Source of the DNA: Bacteroidales bacterium
GTDB taxonomy: Bacteria > Bacteroidota > Bacteroidia > Bacteroidales > GCA-2748055
DNA length: 36,502 bases
Direction of reading: 5' to 3'
Assembly (NCBI GenBank): GCA_029210725.1
Contig: JARGFM010000034.1
Coordinates: forward strand, 1 to 36,502
A program made the translations under genes and the position numbers. Below the pieces are notes generated by a model. It was given only the letters and a program-made list of their open reading frames with translations. It was not told where the DNA came from and ran no database searches. Positions 15,948 through 25,478 of this stretch are shown here, piece after piece (the first letter of the stretch is position 1; the number at the start of each line of letters is the position of its first letter).

Positions 15948-17789
15948 ATGACGGCGAATTATTCAGAAGATACCATACGTACGCTCGACTGGAAAGAGCA
16001 TATCCGAAAGCGTCCAGGCATGTATATCGGGAAGCTGGGAGACGGCTCCTCGCCCGACGACGGAATATACATCTTATTGAAGGAGGTCATTGATAATTGT
16101 ATCGACGAATACATGATGGGCTTCGGAAAAATCATTGAGGTTAATATCGACGAGCACCGGGTCTCCATCCGTGATTACGGTCGCGGGGTTCCACTGGGGA
16201 AAGTAGTAGACGTGGCATCAAAAATGAATACCGGCGCAAAATACGATTCCAAGGTATTCAAGAAATCTGTTGGTCTGAACGGGGTGGGGATCAAAGCAGT
16301 TAATGCCCTTTCCTCCAGTTTTACCATATGCTCCATCCGGGAAGGAAAAGAAAAGAGTGTGGACTTCAGCGAAGGGGAGATCGTGAAAAACCATCCGCAG
16401 CGGAACTCCTCCGAAAAAAACGGAACCCTGATTACCTTTGAGCCCGATCACAGCATGTTCGGGAAATTCAATTTCATCGACGAGTACATCGAGACAATGC
16501 TCCGTAACTACACCTACCTCAATACGGGGCTTACCATCAGTTATAACGGACAGAAGTTTCAATCCAAAAACGGCCTGCTCGATCTGTTGCAGGAGAATAT
16601 GAGCGGTGAAGGACTCTACCCCATAATTCACCTGAAGAATGGCGATATTGAAGTGGCCATCACCCATGGCAACCAGTATGGGGAAGAGTACTACAGCTTT
16701 GTGAACGGACAGCACACGACCCAGGGCGGCACCCACCAGGTGGCTTTTAAAGAGGCGCTGGTGAAGACCATTCGGGACTTCTTCAAAAAAGATTTTGATG
16801 CGTCCGATATCCGCACCTCCATCATTGCTGCCGTCAGTATCAAGGTGGAGGAACCGGTATTTGAATCCCAGACCAAAACCAAACTCGGATCCAGGGATAT
16901 TGGTCCCAAGGGCCCTTCAGTAAGGAATTTCATTATGAATTTCCTCACTTCAAAAATGGATGATTACCTCCATAAACATGGCGATACGGCCCATGCCATT
17001 CTGAAAAAGATTCAGGAATCGGAGAAAGAACGCAAAGCCATATCTGGTATCAAGAAGCTGGCCAGGGAACGAGCCAAGACGGCTAACCTGCATAATAAAA
17101 AACTGAGGGACTGCCGCACTCATTATAACGGGAATGATGAACAAAAAAACGAATCCACCCTGTTCATCACCGAGGGAGACTCGGCCTCCGGTTCCATTAC
17201 CAAATCAAGAAACGTCAATACACAGGCCGTATTCAGTCTGCGCGGGAAACCTCTGAATTCTTTTGGCCTCACCAAAAAAGTGGTCTATGAAAATGAGGAG
17301 TTCAACCTGCTTCAGGCTGCACTGAATATAGAAGACGGGCTCGACGGTCTGCGGTACAAGCAGGTGGTGATCGCAACCGATGCAGATGTGGATGGCATGC
17401 ATATACGTTTATTGCTGCTTACCTTCTTCCTGCAGTTTTTCCCCAACCTGGTCCGCAATGGCCACCTCTTCATCCTGCAGACTCCCTTATTCCGGGTCCG
17501 GAACAAGAAAGAGACCATCTACTGCTACTCTGAAGAAGAGAGAATCAAGGCCATCGCTAAACTTGGATCCAACCCGGAAATAACACGATTTAAAGGACTG
17601 GGAGAGATCTCTCCCGACGAGTTTAAACATTTTATTGGTCCGGATATCAGGCTACAGCCGGTACGCCTGAAAAAAGAAGATGATCTGAAAGAAATCCTCA
17701 ACTTCTATATGGGGAAAAACACACCCGACCGGCAGAATTTTATCATTGAAAGGCTCAGGGTTGAAGAAGATCCGGTGGAAGTTGCCTGA
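15948..17789 (+). CDS. parE: DNA topoisomerase IV subunit B
   Basis: This 613-aa protein is the ATPase subunit of a type IIA topoisomerase, which unlinks replicated chromosomes. The GHKL ATPase domain shows EVIDNCIDE (Glu46, Asn50), RDYGRGVP (Asp76) and the glycine loop [12 protein letters not shown] (109-120). The Toprim domain has TEGDSASGS (Glu409) and DADVDG (Asp478, Asp480, Asp482), which hold the magnesium ions. Size and close linkage to the ParC-like gene 47 bp downstream fit the Bacteroidota ParE-type pair rather than gyrase, whose subunits are normally encoded elsewhere. A -7 box at 15917-15924 lies upstream. Confidence 0.93.
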   Translation: MTANYSEDTIRTLDWKEHIRKRPGMYIGKLGDGSSPDDGIYILLKEVIDNCIDEYMMGFGKIIEVNIDEHRVSIRDYGRGVPLGKVVDVASKMNTGAKYDSKVFKKSVGLNGVGIKAVNALSSSFTICSIREGKEKSVDFSEGEIVKNHPQRNSSEKNGTLITFEPDHSMFGKFNFIDEYIETMLRNYTYLNTGLTISYNGQKFQSKNGLLDLLQENMSGEGLYPIIHLKNGDIEVAITHGNQYGEEYYSFVNGQHTTQGGTHQVAFKEALVKTIRDFFKKDFDASDIRTSIIAAVSIKVEEPVFESQTKTKLGSRDIGPKGPSVRNFIMNFLTSKMDDYLHKHGDTAHAILKKIQESEKERKAISGIKKLARERAKTANLHNKKLRDCRTHYNGNDEQKNESTLFITEGDSASGSITKSRNVNTQAVFSLRGKPLNSFGLTKKVVYENEEFNLLQAALNIEDGLDGLRYKQVVIATDADVDGMHIRLLLLTFFLQFFPNLVRNGHLFILQTPLFRVRNKKETIYCYSEEERIKAIAKLGSNPEITRFKGLGEISPDEFKHFIGPDIRLQPVRLKKEDDLKEILNFYMGKNTPDRQNFIIERLRVEEDPVEVA

Positions 17790-17836
17790 GCAGACTATTC
17801 AAGTCACAGGAGAATAGAAGAATCAGTGAAGAAAAG

Positions 17837-20527
17837 ATGACAGACTTCGACGATACATCATTGGACGCACAAGCTGAAGAGCACCACTCCCCGGAGGAAA
17901 TTAAGATCACCCGTCTCTCGGGGATGTATGAGGACTATTTCATCGACTATGCCTCCTACGTCATCCTTGAACGCGCGGTCCCTCATATCATAGACGGGCT
18001 CAAGCCGGTACAGAGGCGCATCCTGCATTCCATGAAACGGATCGATGATGGAAGGTTCAATAAAGTGGCCAATATCATTGGTAACACCATGCAATTCCAC
18101 CCCCACGGCGATACCTCCATAGGGGATGCCCTGGTACAACTGGGCCAGAAAGAGCTGCTGGTCGACACCCAGGGAAACTGGGGTAATATCTATACGGGCG
18201 ATGGTGCTGCCGCCTCACGTTATATTGAATCCAGGCTTTCAGCTTTTGCAAACGAGGTACTTTTCAATCCCAAAACCACCGAATGGAAACTTTCATACGA
18301 TGGCCGGAATAAAGAACCGCTTACTCTTCCGGTTAAATTCCCCCTGCTTCTGGCCCTGGGTGCAGAAGGGATCGCGGTGGGACTCTCATCTAAAACACTT
18401 CCCCATAACTTCAATGAACTGATCGATGCATCCGTCAGATACCTTCAGGGAAAGGATTTCGAGCTCTTCCCCGATTTTCCGACAGGTGGACTGGCCGAAG
18501 TGTCGCGGTACAATGACGGATTACGCGGTGGAAGCATCCGGGTCCGGGCAAAGATCGAGAAGCTGGATAACAAAACCCTGGTGATCAAGGATCTTCCCTA
18601 TGGCAAAACGACCGTAAGCCTGATCGATACCATTATCAAGGCCAACGAAAAAGGGAAGATCAAAGTCAAGCGAATCGATGACAATACGGCAGAACATGTA
18701 GAAATCATCGTGCATCTGGGGGCCAACGTGTCTTCCGATAAAACCATCGATGCCCTGTATGCCTTTACAGATTGTGAGATATCCATCTCTCCAAACTGCT
18801 GTGTGATCGATGATAACAAACCTCGTTTTGTGGGTGTGAGCGAGGTCCTGAGGGTAAATGTCGACCATACCAAGGAATTACTGAAACAGGAACTGGAGAT
18901 CAGGCTGAGAGAACTTCAGGAAAACTGGCACCTCTCTTCCCTGGAAAAGATTTTTATTGAAAAGAGGATTTATCGCGACATTGAGGAGTGCGAAACCTGG
19001 GAAAGCGTGATTGAGACCATCGATAAAGGTCTCGATCCCTATAAGAAACTACTCCTGAGAGAGGTGACCCGTGAGGATATCATCAAATTGACTGAGATCA
19101 AGATCAAACGAATCTCCAAATTTGATGTCAAACGGGCCGATGAACATATAAAAGGACTTGAGGAGGAGATGGAGGAGGTGAAAGACCATCTGAAGAACCT
19201 GGTAAATTACGCCATCAATTACTTCAAGCAGATTAAGAAGAAATACGGCAAGGGAATGGACCGCCGTACTGAGCTGCGTAATTTCGCCAGCATCGAGGCG
19301 ACCAAGGTAGTTGTGGCCAACCAGAAGCTCTATATGAATGCCAGAGACGGTTTCATAGGCACTTCCCTTCGAAAGGATGAATATGTTTGCGACTGCTCCG
19401 ATATTGACGATATCATAGTCTTCCTGAAAGACGGAACCTATACCATCTCGAAAGTGGCCGACAAGCACTTCGCCGGCAAGGATATCATCCATGCGGCTGT
19501 TTTTAAGAAAAATGACAACCGGACCATCTACAATGTAGTTTACTTCGACGGCAACTCGGGAAACGTCATGGTGAAACGGGCCCCGGTGACCGGGATCACA
19601 CGCGATAAGCAGTACAATATTGCAAAAGAACATCCTCATACAAAGATCCTCTACTTCAGTGCCAATCCCAATGGTGAAGCGGAGGTAATCAAGGTATTCC
19701 TGAGACCCCGGCCACGCTTGAAAAATCCTGTTTTTGAATTTGATTTTGCAGATCTGGCCATTAAGGGAAGGGGAGCCATGGGCAATATCCTGACCAAGTT
19801 CTCGGTCCAGAAAATTATCATCAAGGAGAAGGGGGTATCCACCCTGGGAGGGAGAAAGATCTGGTTTGACGAAGATGTGATGCGGCTGAATGTGGATGCC
19901 AGAGGAAGATTCCTGGGCGAATTTTCCGGGGAGGACCAGGTCCTGGTGATTACCCGGTCGGGGCATTTCCGGACCACCAATTTCGATCTTAGCAATCATT
20001 TTGAAGATGATGTGCAGATCATTGAAAAGTACAGGGAGGGCAAAATCTGGTCGGCAGCCTATTTCGATGCAGAGCAAAACTATTACTACCTGAAAAGATT
20101 CCTCATCGAACCGGGCGCCAAACTTACCCGCTTTATTGGTGATCATCCCGGATCAAGGCTGATCAGTATCACCGAAGTAGAGTACCCCCGCCTGGAACTG
20201 AAATTTGGAGGGAAGAACAAAGATCGCAAACCGGAAATCATTGAGGTGGCGGAGTTTATTGGAATCAAGAGTTACAAAGCACGGGGAAAACGGCTCTCCA
20301 ATTACGAGGTGAAAGTAATCCAGGAACTTGAGCCGGAAAACGAAGGGGAAGAAGCCACGATTCCGGCAAAAGAGCCTGCAAAAGAGCCTGTTCCTGATCG
20401 TACAAAACCTGAAAAGCAGGACCCTGAAAAGATTCCTATGGAAATTATAATACCAAAAGAGGAGAAAAAGAGCCCGGGAAAGGACGATCGTAAGGAACCC
20501 GGTGGACAGTTTACCCTGGAGTGGTAA
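17837..20527 (+). CDS. parC: DNA topoisomerase IV subunit A
   Basis: This 896-aa protein cuts and rejoins DNA with ParE. The catalytic tyrosine is Tyr129 in AASRYIESRL, preceded by the usual HPHGDTSIGDAL (88-99), where quinolone-resistance changes fall in other bacteria. A coiled-coil gate lies around 350-460 (KGLEEEMEEVKDHLKNLVNYAINYF region). The C-terminal half from about 480 has the repeated strands of a beta-pinwheel, with no clear GyrA box, which fits Topo IV. The last about 75 residues are low-complexity and charged, with repeated AKEP units, and end in QFTLEW. The gene lies 47 bp after parE and one base before aroK, so the three genes form an operon. A 365-aa open frame on the opposite strand is a coding shadow. 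Confidence 0.93.
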   Translation: MTDFDDTSLDAQAEEHHSPEEIKITRLSGMYEDYFIDYASYVILERAVPHIIDGLKPVQRRILHSMKRIDDGRFNKVANIIGNTMQFHPHGDTSIGDALVQLGQKELLVDTQGNWGNIYTGDGAAASRYIESRLSAFANEVLFNPKTTEWKLSYDGRNKEPLTLPVKFPLLLALGAEGIAVGLSSKTLPHNFNELIDASVRYLQGKDFELFPDFPTGGLAEVSRYNDGLRGGSIRVRAKIEKLDNKTLVIKDLPYGKTTVSLIDTIIKANEKGKIKVKRIDDNTAEHVEIIVHLGANVSSDKTIDALYAFTDCEISISPNCCVIDDNKPRFVGVSEVLRVNVDHTKELLKQELEIRLRELQENWHLSSLEKIFIEKRIYRDIEECETWESVIETIDKGLDPYKKLLLREVTREDIIKLTEIKIKRISKFDVKRADEHIKGLEEEMEEVKDHLKNLVNYAINYFKQIKKKYGKGMDRRTELRNFASIEATKVVVANQKLYMNARDGFIGTSLRKDEYVCDCSDIDDIIVFLKDGTYTISKVADKHFAGKDIIHAAVFKKNDNRTIYNVVYFDGNSGNVMVKRAPVTGITRDKQYNIAKEHPHTKILYFSANPNGEAEVIKVFLRPRPRLKNPVFEFDFADLAIKGRGAMGNILTKFSVQKIIIKEKGVSTLGGRKIWFDEDVMRLNVDARGRFLGEFSGEDQVLVITRSGHFRTTNFDLSNHFEDDVQIIEKYREGKIWSAAYFDAEQNYYYLKRFLIEPGAKLTRFIGDHPGSRLISITEVEYPRLELKFGGKNKDRKPEIIEVAEFIGIKSYKARGKRLSNYEVKVIQELEPENEGEEATIPAKEPAKEPVPDRTKPEKQDPEKIPMEIIIPKEEKKSPGKDDRKEPGGQFTLEW

Positions 20528-20528
20528 G

Positions 20529-21038
20529 ATGGAAAGCAGAATATTTCTGATTGGGTTTATGGCTTCGGGAAAATCCACCCTGGGAGCAAAACTGGCGCGC
20601 AGGATTGGCTATCAGTATGTGGATATGGATCAGCTGATTGAGGAGACCGCTGAAATGTCCATAGCCTCCATTTTTAACGAACACGGGGAGGAGGTCTTCA
20701 GAAAATGGGAACACGATATCCTTTCAGAACTTTTCAGTCGTGAAAAACTGGTAATCGCCACCGGGGGAGGCGCTCCCTGTCATTCAGAAATGATGGACCT
20801 GATGAACAGACATGGAACTACCATCTATATTCAATTATCTCCGGAAGCCCTGAAAGGCCGTCTGATTCGTTCCAGAACCGAACGGCCCCTGATTAAAGGC
20901 AAATCAGAACCGGAACTGCTTGACTTCATTGGCAAGCTGCTCCGCGAACGAGAGATTTTCTATATGCGAGCCACCTATATCGTAAACGGAATAAACCTGC
21001 AGGCGGAAGAACTGGCCAGGCTCATCATGGATTCCTGA
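20529..21038 (+). CDS. aroK: Shikimate kinase
   Basis: This 169-aa cytosolic enzyme has the usual family length. It phosphorylates shikimate with ATP, the fifth step of the chorismate pathway to aromatic amino acids. The Walker A loop is GFMASGKST (Gly9 to Thr17) and the metal/shikimate-binding acidic pair is in VDMDQL (Asp32, Asp34). A TGGGAPC segment gives the GGG shikimate-contact motif and RTERPLI is the lid arginine region. The ATG begins one base after the parC stop, so translation is coupled to parC. An in-frame GTG at 20502 inside parC is less likely, since it adds nine residues ahead of the conserved first strand. It converges with lplA, 43 bp away. Confidence 0.93.
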   Translation: MESRIFLIGFMASGKSTLGAKLARRIGYQYVDMDQLIEETAEMSIASIFNEHGEEVFRKWEHDILSELFSREKLVIATGGGAPCHSEMMDLMNRHGTTIYIQLSPEALKGRLIRSRTERPLIKGKSEPELLDFIGKLLREREIFYMRATYIVNGINLQAEELARLIMDS

Positions 21039-21081
21039 TCAGCTTGCCGGATCCGGGAAAGCGTCCAAAGAAGCGCCTTTC

Positions 21082-22062
21082 TCAGAACATCCCGGCTAAT
21101 AGCTCTTCATTATCCAGGCCGGAGATGTAATCCCTCAGTGAAATGCCCGAAAGCTTCATCCGGATGGTTTCGGGATCGTGTATACATCCAACCAGCATCT
21201 GCTCCAGGGATGTAATCTCCTTAAGAGAACTGAAATCCCCCACGATCTTAATCGCCCGGATCACTCCCTTTTCCACGTTCATTTGCAGGTCGAGACGGCC
21301 TCCGCTGAATGAGATACTTTTACAAAACTGGTATTTGGGTGAATATCCAAAATTCCATTCCCAGGTGGAGAATTTCGAATTTCGCAACTCTGTAATCTCC
21401 GCTATATCTGCAGCCTGATACTCATACAATCTGGAATCCTCATAGCTTTGAAGCATATGGGTCAGAATTTTTTCCTGAAATTGCTCCACATCCATCTCCT
21501 CTGTCAGATGATCCCTGATATTTGTCACCCGGGACCGGACCGACCTTACGGCCCTGTCGGTAAACTTATCCGGCACAGTCTTAAGAGCTGCACTCAAATT
21601 TTCCATCTTCAATGAAAACAGAAGGGTCCCGTGATGCAAAACCCTCTTCTTGAATACATGACTGGCTGTACCTGAAATCTTAAGTCCATGAAGCAGGAGT
21701 TCATTGCGTTTCCCCAGCCTTGCATCCAGTCTCATCCCGGTCAATGCCTCTATAATGGGTCTGGTAGCCCGCCTGTAATCCACCAGTTCACCCTCCTTTC
21801 CGCTGGTAAAAAAAGCGAAGTTCAGGTTTCCAAGGTCGTGAAAGACGGTTCCTCCCCCCGATATTCGCCGGGCCACCAGAATGCCTTTCTCCTGTACATA
21901 AGGCAGATTGATCTCGGCCAGGGTATTCTGATGCTTGCCCACCACAATAGAAGGGATATTCCGGTAAAGAAGAAAAACATCCTCCCCGAAACCCTTAAGC
22001 AGATACTCTTCTGAAGCCAGGTTAAAATAGGGGCTGGAATAAGGGCTGACAATGCAAAGCAT
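21082..22062 (-). CDS. lplA: Lipoate-protein ligase A
   Basis: This 326-aa enzyme activates lipoate with ATP and attaches it to the lysine of lipoyl domains (E2 of 2-oxoacid dehydrogenases, GcvH). The start FNLASEEYLL and the motif RRISGGGTVFHDLGNLNFAF are the family signature. GLKISGTASHVFKKRVLHHG carries the lipoyl-adenylate-contacting lysine region. The C-terminal accessory domain (about 240-326) is present, so it is the full-length two-domain type. It is the last gene of a minus-strand operon, 12 bp after the PAP2 gene. Its link to hpt-adk-obg is by transcription, not by known pathway. Octanoyl transferase function is an alternative but less likely given the adenylation motifs. Confidence 0.9.
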   Translation of the reverse strand: MLCIVSPYSSPYFNLASEEYLLKGFGEDVFLLYRNIPSIVVGKHQNTLAEINLPYVQEKGILVARRISGGGTVFHDLGNLNFAFFTSGKEGELVDYRRATRPIIEALTGMRLDARLGKRNELLLHGLKISGTASHVFKKRVLHHGTLLFSLKMENLSAALKTVPDKFTDRAVRSVRSRVTNIRDHLTEEMDVEQFQEKILTHMLQSYEDSRLYEYQAADIAEITELRNSKFSTWEWNFGYSPKYQFCKSISFSGGRLDLQMNVEKGVIRAIKIVGDFSSLKEITSLEQMLVGCIHDPETIRMKLSGISLRDYISGLDNEELLAGMF

Positions 22063-22074
22063 ACTTGAAATATA

Positions 22075-22677
22075 TCAGGATTCTGTCCTGCCAGCTCTGG
22101 AAACAATCCACCAGTTTTCCGGGACTTCTGACAGGACCCATTTGAACAGCAGGAATAACAGCCAGCCGCATCCGGCTCCCCATATTCCGCCTGCCAGTAC
22201 ATCGCCGGGATAATGCACCCCCAGGTAAATCCGGCTGTACCCCACAAGCAATGCCCATAAAATCATAATCGCTGTAATCCATCTCTTTTTGATCCATAAA
22301 AGTATCAGAAAGGCAACTCCGAATGTATTGGCCGCATGGGAGGATACAAAACCAAACTGTCCGCCGCACTTATTATTAACCAGATGTACCAGGCCCTCCA
22401 GTGAGGGCTCATGACAGGGCCTCAGCCTTTGAAAGACATTCTTAAAGAGATGAACCGAGGTCTGATCGGCCAGAGTGACCACCAGGATGATAAAAAGCAG
22501 CATGGGGAGAAGCTGCCATCGTTTCTTCCAGGCCATATAAGCGAGCAAAAGCAGATAAAAGGGCCACCAGGTGTCCTTGCCACTTATCCACCACATGATC
22601 CCATCCCAAAACTCATTATGCCAGCCATTGATGGCCAGGAATAAGCGTGTGTCGAGTTGCAGGATCCAATCCATCAT
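22075..22677 (-). CDS. PAP2 family membrane phosphatase
   Basis: This 200-aa integral membrane protein has about five or six hydrophobic helices. The three catalytic motifs of the PAP2 superfamily are all visible: KNVFQRLRP (K-x6-RP), the central SSHA in place of the common PSGH, and SRIYLGVHYPGDV (SR-x5-H-x3-D) with the nucleophilic histidine. Such enzymes remove phosphate from lipid phosphates such as undecaprenyl pyrophosphate or phosphatidic acid, on the periplasmic face. The real substrate cannot be read from the sequence. The gene is 5 bp after obg and 12 bp before lplA. Start could be either of two adjacent ATG codons. Confidence 0.9.
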   Translation of the reverse strand: MMDWILQLDTRLFLAINGWHNEFWDGIMWWISGKDTWWPFYLLLLAYMAWKKRWQLLPMLLFIILVVTLADQTSVHLFKNVFQRLRPCHEPSLEGLVHLVNNKCGGQFGFVSSHAANTFGVAFLILLWIKKRWITAIMILWALLVGYSRIYLGVHYPGDVLAGGIWGAGCGWLLFLLFKWVLSEVPENWWIVSRAGRTES

Positions 22678-22682
22678 GTCGA

Positions 22683-23672
22683 TCAGGAGTTCAGCATCTT
22701 CCAGATGGTATCATTAAGACTAACCAGCCCCTGGTTGGCCACTGCAGAAATAAAGTGATATTTGACTTCCGGCAACTCCTTCTTTATCTCCGCGCTAAGC
22801 TCATCATCGAGCAAATCGGATTTAGTAATAAGCAGCAAACGTTGCTTATCCAGCAGCTCGGGATTATACTCTTCCAGCTCCTTCAGTAACACCCGGTACT
22901 CCTCTGCAATATCAGGGCTGTCGGAGGGGACCAGAAACATCAACATGGAATTCCTCTCAATATGCCGCAGGAACCTGTGCCCAAGCCCCTTCCCCTCGCT
23001 TGCTCCCTCAATAATCCCGGGAATATCGGCCATAACAAAGGATCGGCCATCCCGGTACTTCACAATCCCCAGGTTAGGGACCAGAGTGGTAAAGGGGTAG
23101 TCGGCGATTTTGGGTTTTGCCGCTGATATGGCAGCCAGCAAGGTAGATTTTCCTGCATTTGGCTTTCCTACCAGACCCACATCGGCCAGTAGTTTTAATT
23201 CAAGAATAAACCAACCCTCCCCTCCCGGTTCGCCGGGCTGTGCATACCTGGGTGTCTGATTGGTGGGTGACTTGAAATGATCGTTGCCCTGGCCTCCTCT
23301 CCCTCCCGTTATCAGGATCTTTTCCTCATTATGGGAGGTTACTTCGAAAAGCACTTCCTGGCTCTCAGCATCCCTGGCCACCGTCCCAAGGGGAACCTCG
23401 ATACAGGCATCCTCCCCACTGGCTCCTGTTTTCAGATCAGCTCCTCCGGCCCCTCCATGTGTGGCAAACACATGCCTTTTATACTTAAAATGCAGCAGGG
23501 TCCAGAGTTGACTGTTTCCTTTGATGATCACATGCCCGCCTCTTCCGCCATCCCCGCCGTCAGGCCCGCCTTTCCGGGTCATTTTATCCCGGTGAAGGTG
23601 AGCCGAACCGGCACCTCCATTGCCTGAACGGCAAAAGATCTTCACATAATCAACAAAGTTGGCGTTGGACAT
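22683..23672 (-). CDS. obg: Obg family GTPase
   Basis: This 329-aa GTPase acts in large ribosomal subunit assembly and stress control. The glycine-rich Obg fold covers about 1-160 ([31 protein letters not shown]). The GTPase domain has G1 [12 protein letters not shown] (166-177), G3 [11 protein letters not shown] (Asp216), G4 TKSD and G5 SAVANQG. It ends soon after the G domain, so it lacks the C-terminal OCT domain found in some Firmicutes. The gene starts 21 bp after adk and ends 5 bp before the PAP2 gene, inside the minus-strand operon. Confidence 0.95.
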   Translation of the reverse strand: MSNANFVDYVKIFCRSGNGGAGSAHLHRDKMTRKGGPDGGDGGRGGHVIIKGNSQLWTLLHFKYKRHVFATHGGAGGADLKTGASGEDACIEVPLGTVARDAESQEVLFEVTSHNEEKILITGGRGGQGNDHFKSPTNQTPRYAQPGEPGGEGWFILELKLLADVGLVGKPNAGKSTLLAAISAAKPKIADYPFTTLVPNLGIVKYRDGRSFVMADIPGIIEGASEGKGLGHRFLRHIERNSMLMFLVPSDSPDIAEEYRVLLKELEEYNPELLDKQRLLLITKSDLLDDELSAEIKKELPEVKYHFISAVANQGLVSLNDTIWKMLNS

Positions 23673-23693
23673 GAGTCAAAACAATAACAGCAG

Positions 23694-24269
23694 TTAGTCC
23701 TTTACTTTGGCAATAACTTTTTGTATGCGCTTAAAAATTTCATCCACCGTACCCGTGCCTTCCACGGCTGCATGTTTACGCATCTTTTGGTAGTAATAAG
23801 TCACCGGGATGGTCTGACGGTTGTAAACATCAATGCGGTTGTTGATGGTCTCCAGATTATCATCGGTGCGACCTGTTTCTTCTCCCCGTTTCAAAAGCCT
23901 CTTAACCAGCTCTTCGCGTGGCACTTCCAGAGAGATCATTACTCCAATACGTTCGTCATACTGGGTCAGTGCATTTCGCAGCGACCTTGCCTGTTCAACG
24001 GTCCGGGGAAATCCGTCAAAAATAAAGCCAGGGCCGCCCTTGTTTTCCTTCAGTTTATTTTTGATCATTCCAATCACAATCTTATCTGAAACCAGCTCTC
24101 CCTTATCCATAATCTCCTTGGCCTGCAACCCCAGTTTTGTCTGCATAGCTACCTGCTCCCTGAGGAGATCGCCGGTTGAGATATGTAACAGACCATATTT
24201 CGCAATTATCTTTTCCGATTGTGTTCCTTTTCCCGATCCCGGAGGACCAAATAATACAATATTCAGCAT
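23694..24269 (-). CDS. adk: Adenylate kinase
   Basis: This 191-aa enzyme interconverts ATP, AMP and ADP. The P-loop GPPGSGKGT is at 8-16, the AMP-binding helix has STGDLLREQV, and FDGFPRTVEQA is the family signature. The LID is of the short type (RGEETGRTDDN) without the zinc-finger cysteines of the long bacterial form, which explains the length below the usual 210-220 aa. The gene is 47 bp after hpt in the same direction, so purine salvage and adenine nucleotide balance are co-transcribed. The ATG is well supported, since the first strand begins right after it. Confidence 0.95.
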   Translation of the reverse strand: MLNIVLFGPPGSGKGTQSEKIIAKYGLLHISTGDLLREQVAMQTKLGLQAKEIMDKGELVSDKIVIGMIKNKLKENKGGPGFIFDGFPRTVEQARSLRNALTQYDERIGVMISLEVPREELVKRLLKRGEETGRTDDNLETINNRIDVYNRQTIPVTYYYQKMRKHAAVEGTGTVDEIFKRIQKVIAKVKD

Positions 24270-24316
24270 GATTTTTCAGTTTTTTTTGACAAGCCCCAAA
24301 ATAGTAAACATTTGCC

Positions 24317-24865
24317 TCAATCATTCAGCAATTGGTATATTTCCCTGAAGTTTCTGCCATAGCCGTTATAGTCCAGTCCATAGCCCAGGATGAAGTTGTT
24401 GGGAATCGTCATCCCCACGTAGTCGAGTTTCACCTTTTTGACGGTGGCTTCCGGTTTATGCAGAAAGGTGGCTACACGGATCTCGGCAGGCTCATAGCCC
24501 GATAATTGTCTGATTATCGTATCCAGGGTCACCCCTGAATCAACAATATCTTCCAGCACCACAACCACCCGGTCCTTCAGATCCCGGTTGATCCCGATAA
24601 GCTGTTTGACACTTCCGGTGGACTGGGTTCCACTATAGGACGCCAGTTTCAGGAAGGTAATCTGACAGGGGAAATCCAGCTGTTTAAAAAGGTCGCTTGC
24701 AAACATAAAGGCACCATTTAATATCCCCAGAAAAATGGGATCCTTTGTGGCCAGATCATGTCTCATCTCCAGGACCAGGCGACTTACTTCTTTTTGAATG
24801 GCCGCTTCAGAAATAAAGGGCTCGAAATATTTATCATGGACCTGTACAATACTACTGTTTGCCAT
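24317..24865 (-). CDS. hpt: Hypoxanthine phosphoribosyltransferase
   Basis: This 182-aa cytosolic enzyme turns hypoxanthine (and usually guanine) plus PRPP into IMP or GMP. The PRPP loop is VVLEDIVDSGVTL with Glu105-Asp106 and Asp109-Ser110-Gly111. GILNGAFMFASDL near residue 47 is the phosphate-contact loop, and the C-terminal FILGYGLDYNGYGRN is typical of HPRT rather than other phosphoribosyltransferases. It is the first gene of the minus-strand operon hpt-adk-obg-PAP2-lplA and is divergent from purE, 93 bp apart. A possible -7 box lies at 24942-24949. Confidence 0.94.
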   Translation of the reverse strand: MANSSIVQVHDKYFEPFISEAAIQKEVSRLVLEMRHDLATKDPIFLGILNGAFMFASDLFKQLDFPCQITFLKLASYSGTQSTGSVKQLIGINRDLKDRVVVVLEDIVDSGVTLDTIIRQLSGYEPAEIRVATFLHKPEATVKKVKLDYVGMTIPNNFILGYGLDYNGYGRNFREIYQLLND

Positions 24866-24941
24866 ATGTTTTTTTATTTGAAAGTAGGCATCAAAATGCA
24901 GGAATAAAAATTATTGTAAATTCGTTAACCGATAATCATTG

Positions 24942-24949
24942 CAAATCTA
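24942..24949 (-). promoter_or_regulatory. Possible -7 box for the hpt operon
   Basis: On the minus strand this reads TAGATTTG, a match to TAnnTTTG. It would give a leader of about 70 nt ahead of hpt. A TTTG exists upstream at 24966-24969, but the spacer is 16 nt instead of 19-21, so the match is weak. The box lies within the last 20 bp before the purE ATG, so transcription of hpt and purE could interfere. Confidence 0.35.
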
Positions 24950-24958
24950 CATAAACTA

Positions 24959-25471
24959 ATGAATCCAAAAGTAAGCATTATCATGGGAAGCACATCAGAC
25001 CTTCCCGTTATGGAGCAGGCAGCAATACTGCTTGACGAATTTGAGATTCCTTTCGAGATCAATGCTCTCTCGGCCCACAGGACACCTGATCAGGCCATGG
25101 ACTTTGCCAGGAATGCTGCAGGAAGAGGGATCAGGGTGATTATTGCCGGAGCAGGCGGAGCAGCGCACCTACCCGGGGTTGTGGCTGCGTTAACGCCTTT
25201 GCCGGTCATAGGAGTACCCATTAAGGCATCCATCTCCATCGATGGCTGGGATTCCATACTGAGTATCCTGCAGATGCCTCCGGGAATACCGGTTGCAACA
25301 GTAGGGCTCGATGGTGCAAGAAATGCCGGAATCCTGGCCGCCCAGATAGTGGGCACCGGAGATCCTGAAGTGTTGCAGAAAATGCTCAGGTTCAAGGAAA
25401 GCCTGGCTTCCAAAATAGTGAAGGCCAACGAAGAACTAAAGGAGGTGAAATTTAAATTTAAAACCAATTGA
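24959..25471 (+). CDS. purE: 5-(carboxyamino)imidazole ribonucleotide mutase
   Basis: This 170-aa cytosolic class I PurE moves the carboxylate of N5-CAIR to make CAIR in de novo purine synthesis. The phosphate-binding GSTSD is at 10-14, the catalytic histidine is His40 in SAHRTP, and the second binding region is AGAGGAAHLPGV. PVPIK-like (VIGVPIKA) and GWDSILSILQMPPGIPVATVG-type strands follow as in the family. The length is normal. No purK is adjacent. It is divergent from hpt and followed 7 bp later by an exported barrel protein gene, with which it may be co-transcribed although no functional link is known. Confidence 0.95.
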   Translation: MNPKVSIIMGSTSDLPVMEQAAILLDEFEIPFEINALSAHRTPDQAMDFARNAAGRGIRVIIAGAGGAAHLPGVVAALTPLPVIGVPIKASISIDGWDSILSILQMPPGIPVATVGLDGARNAGILAAQIVGTGDPEVLQKMLRFKESLASKIVKANEELKEVKFKFKTN

Positions 25472-25478
25472 CGGAACC

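Noticed and set aside
19049-20146. 365-codon open frame antisense to parC
   Set aside because: It is fully inside a well-supported parC and its translation has no recognisable domain; the codon pattern follows parC.
21046-21081. Hairpin (CCGGATCCGG palindrome and GAAAGCG/CGCCTTTC) as a terminator between aroK and lplA
   Set aside because: The stem has a bulge and there is no T run on either strand, so I cannot call a terminator.
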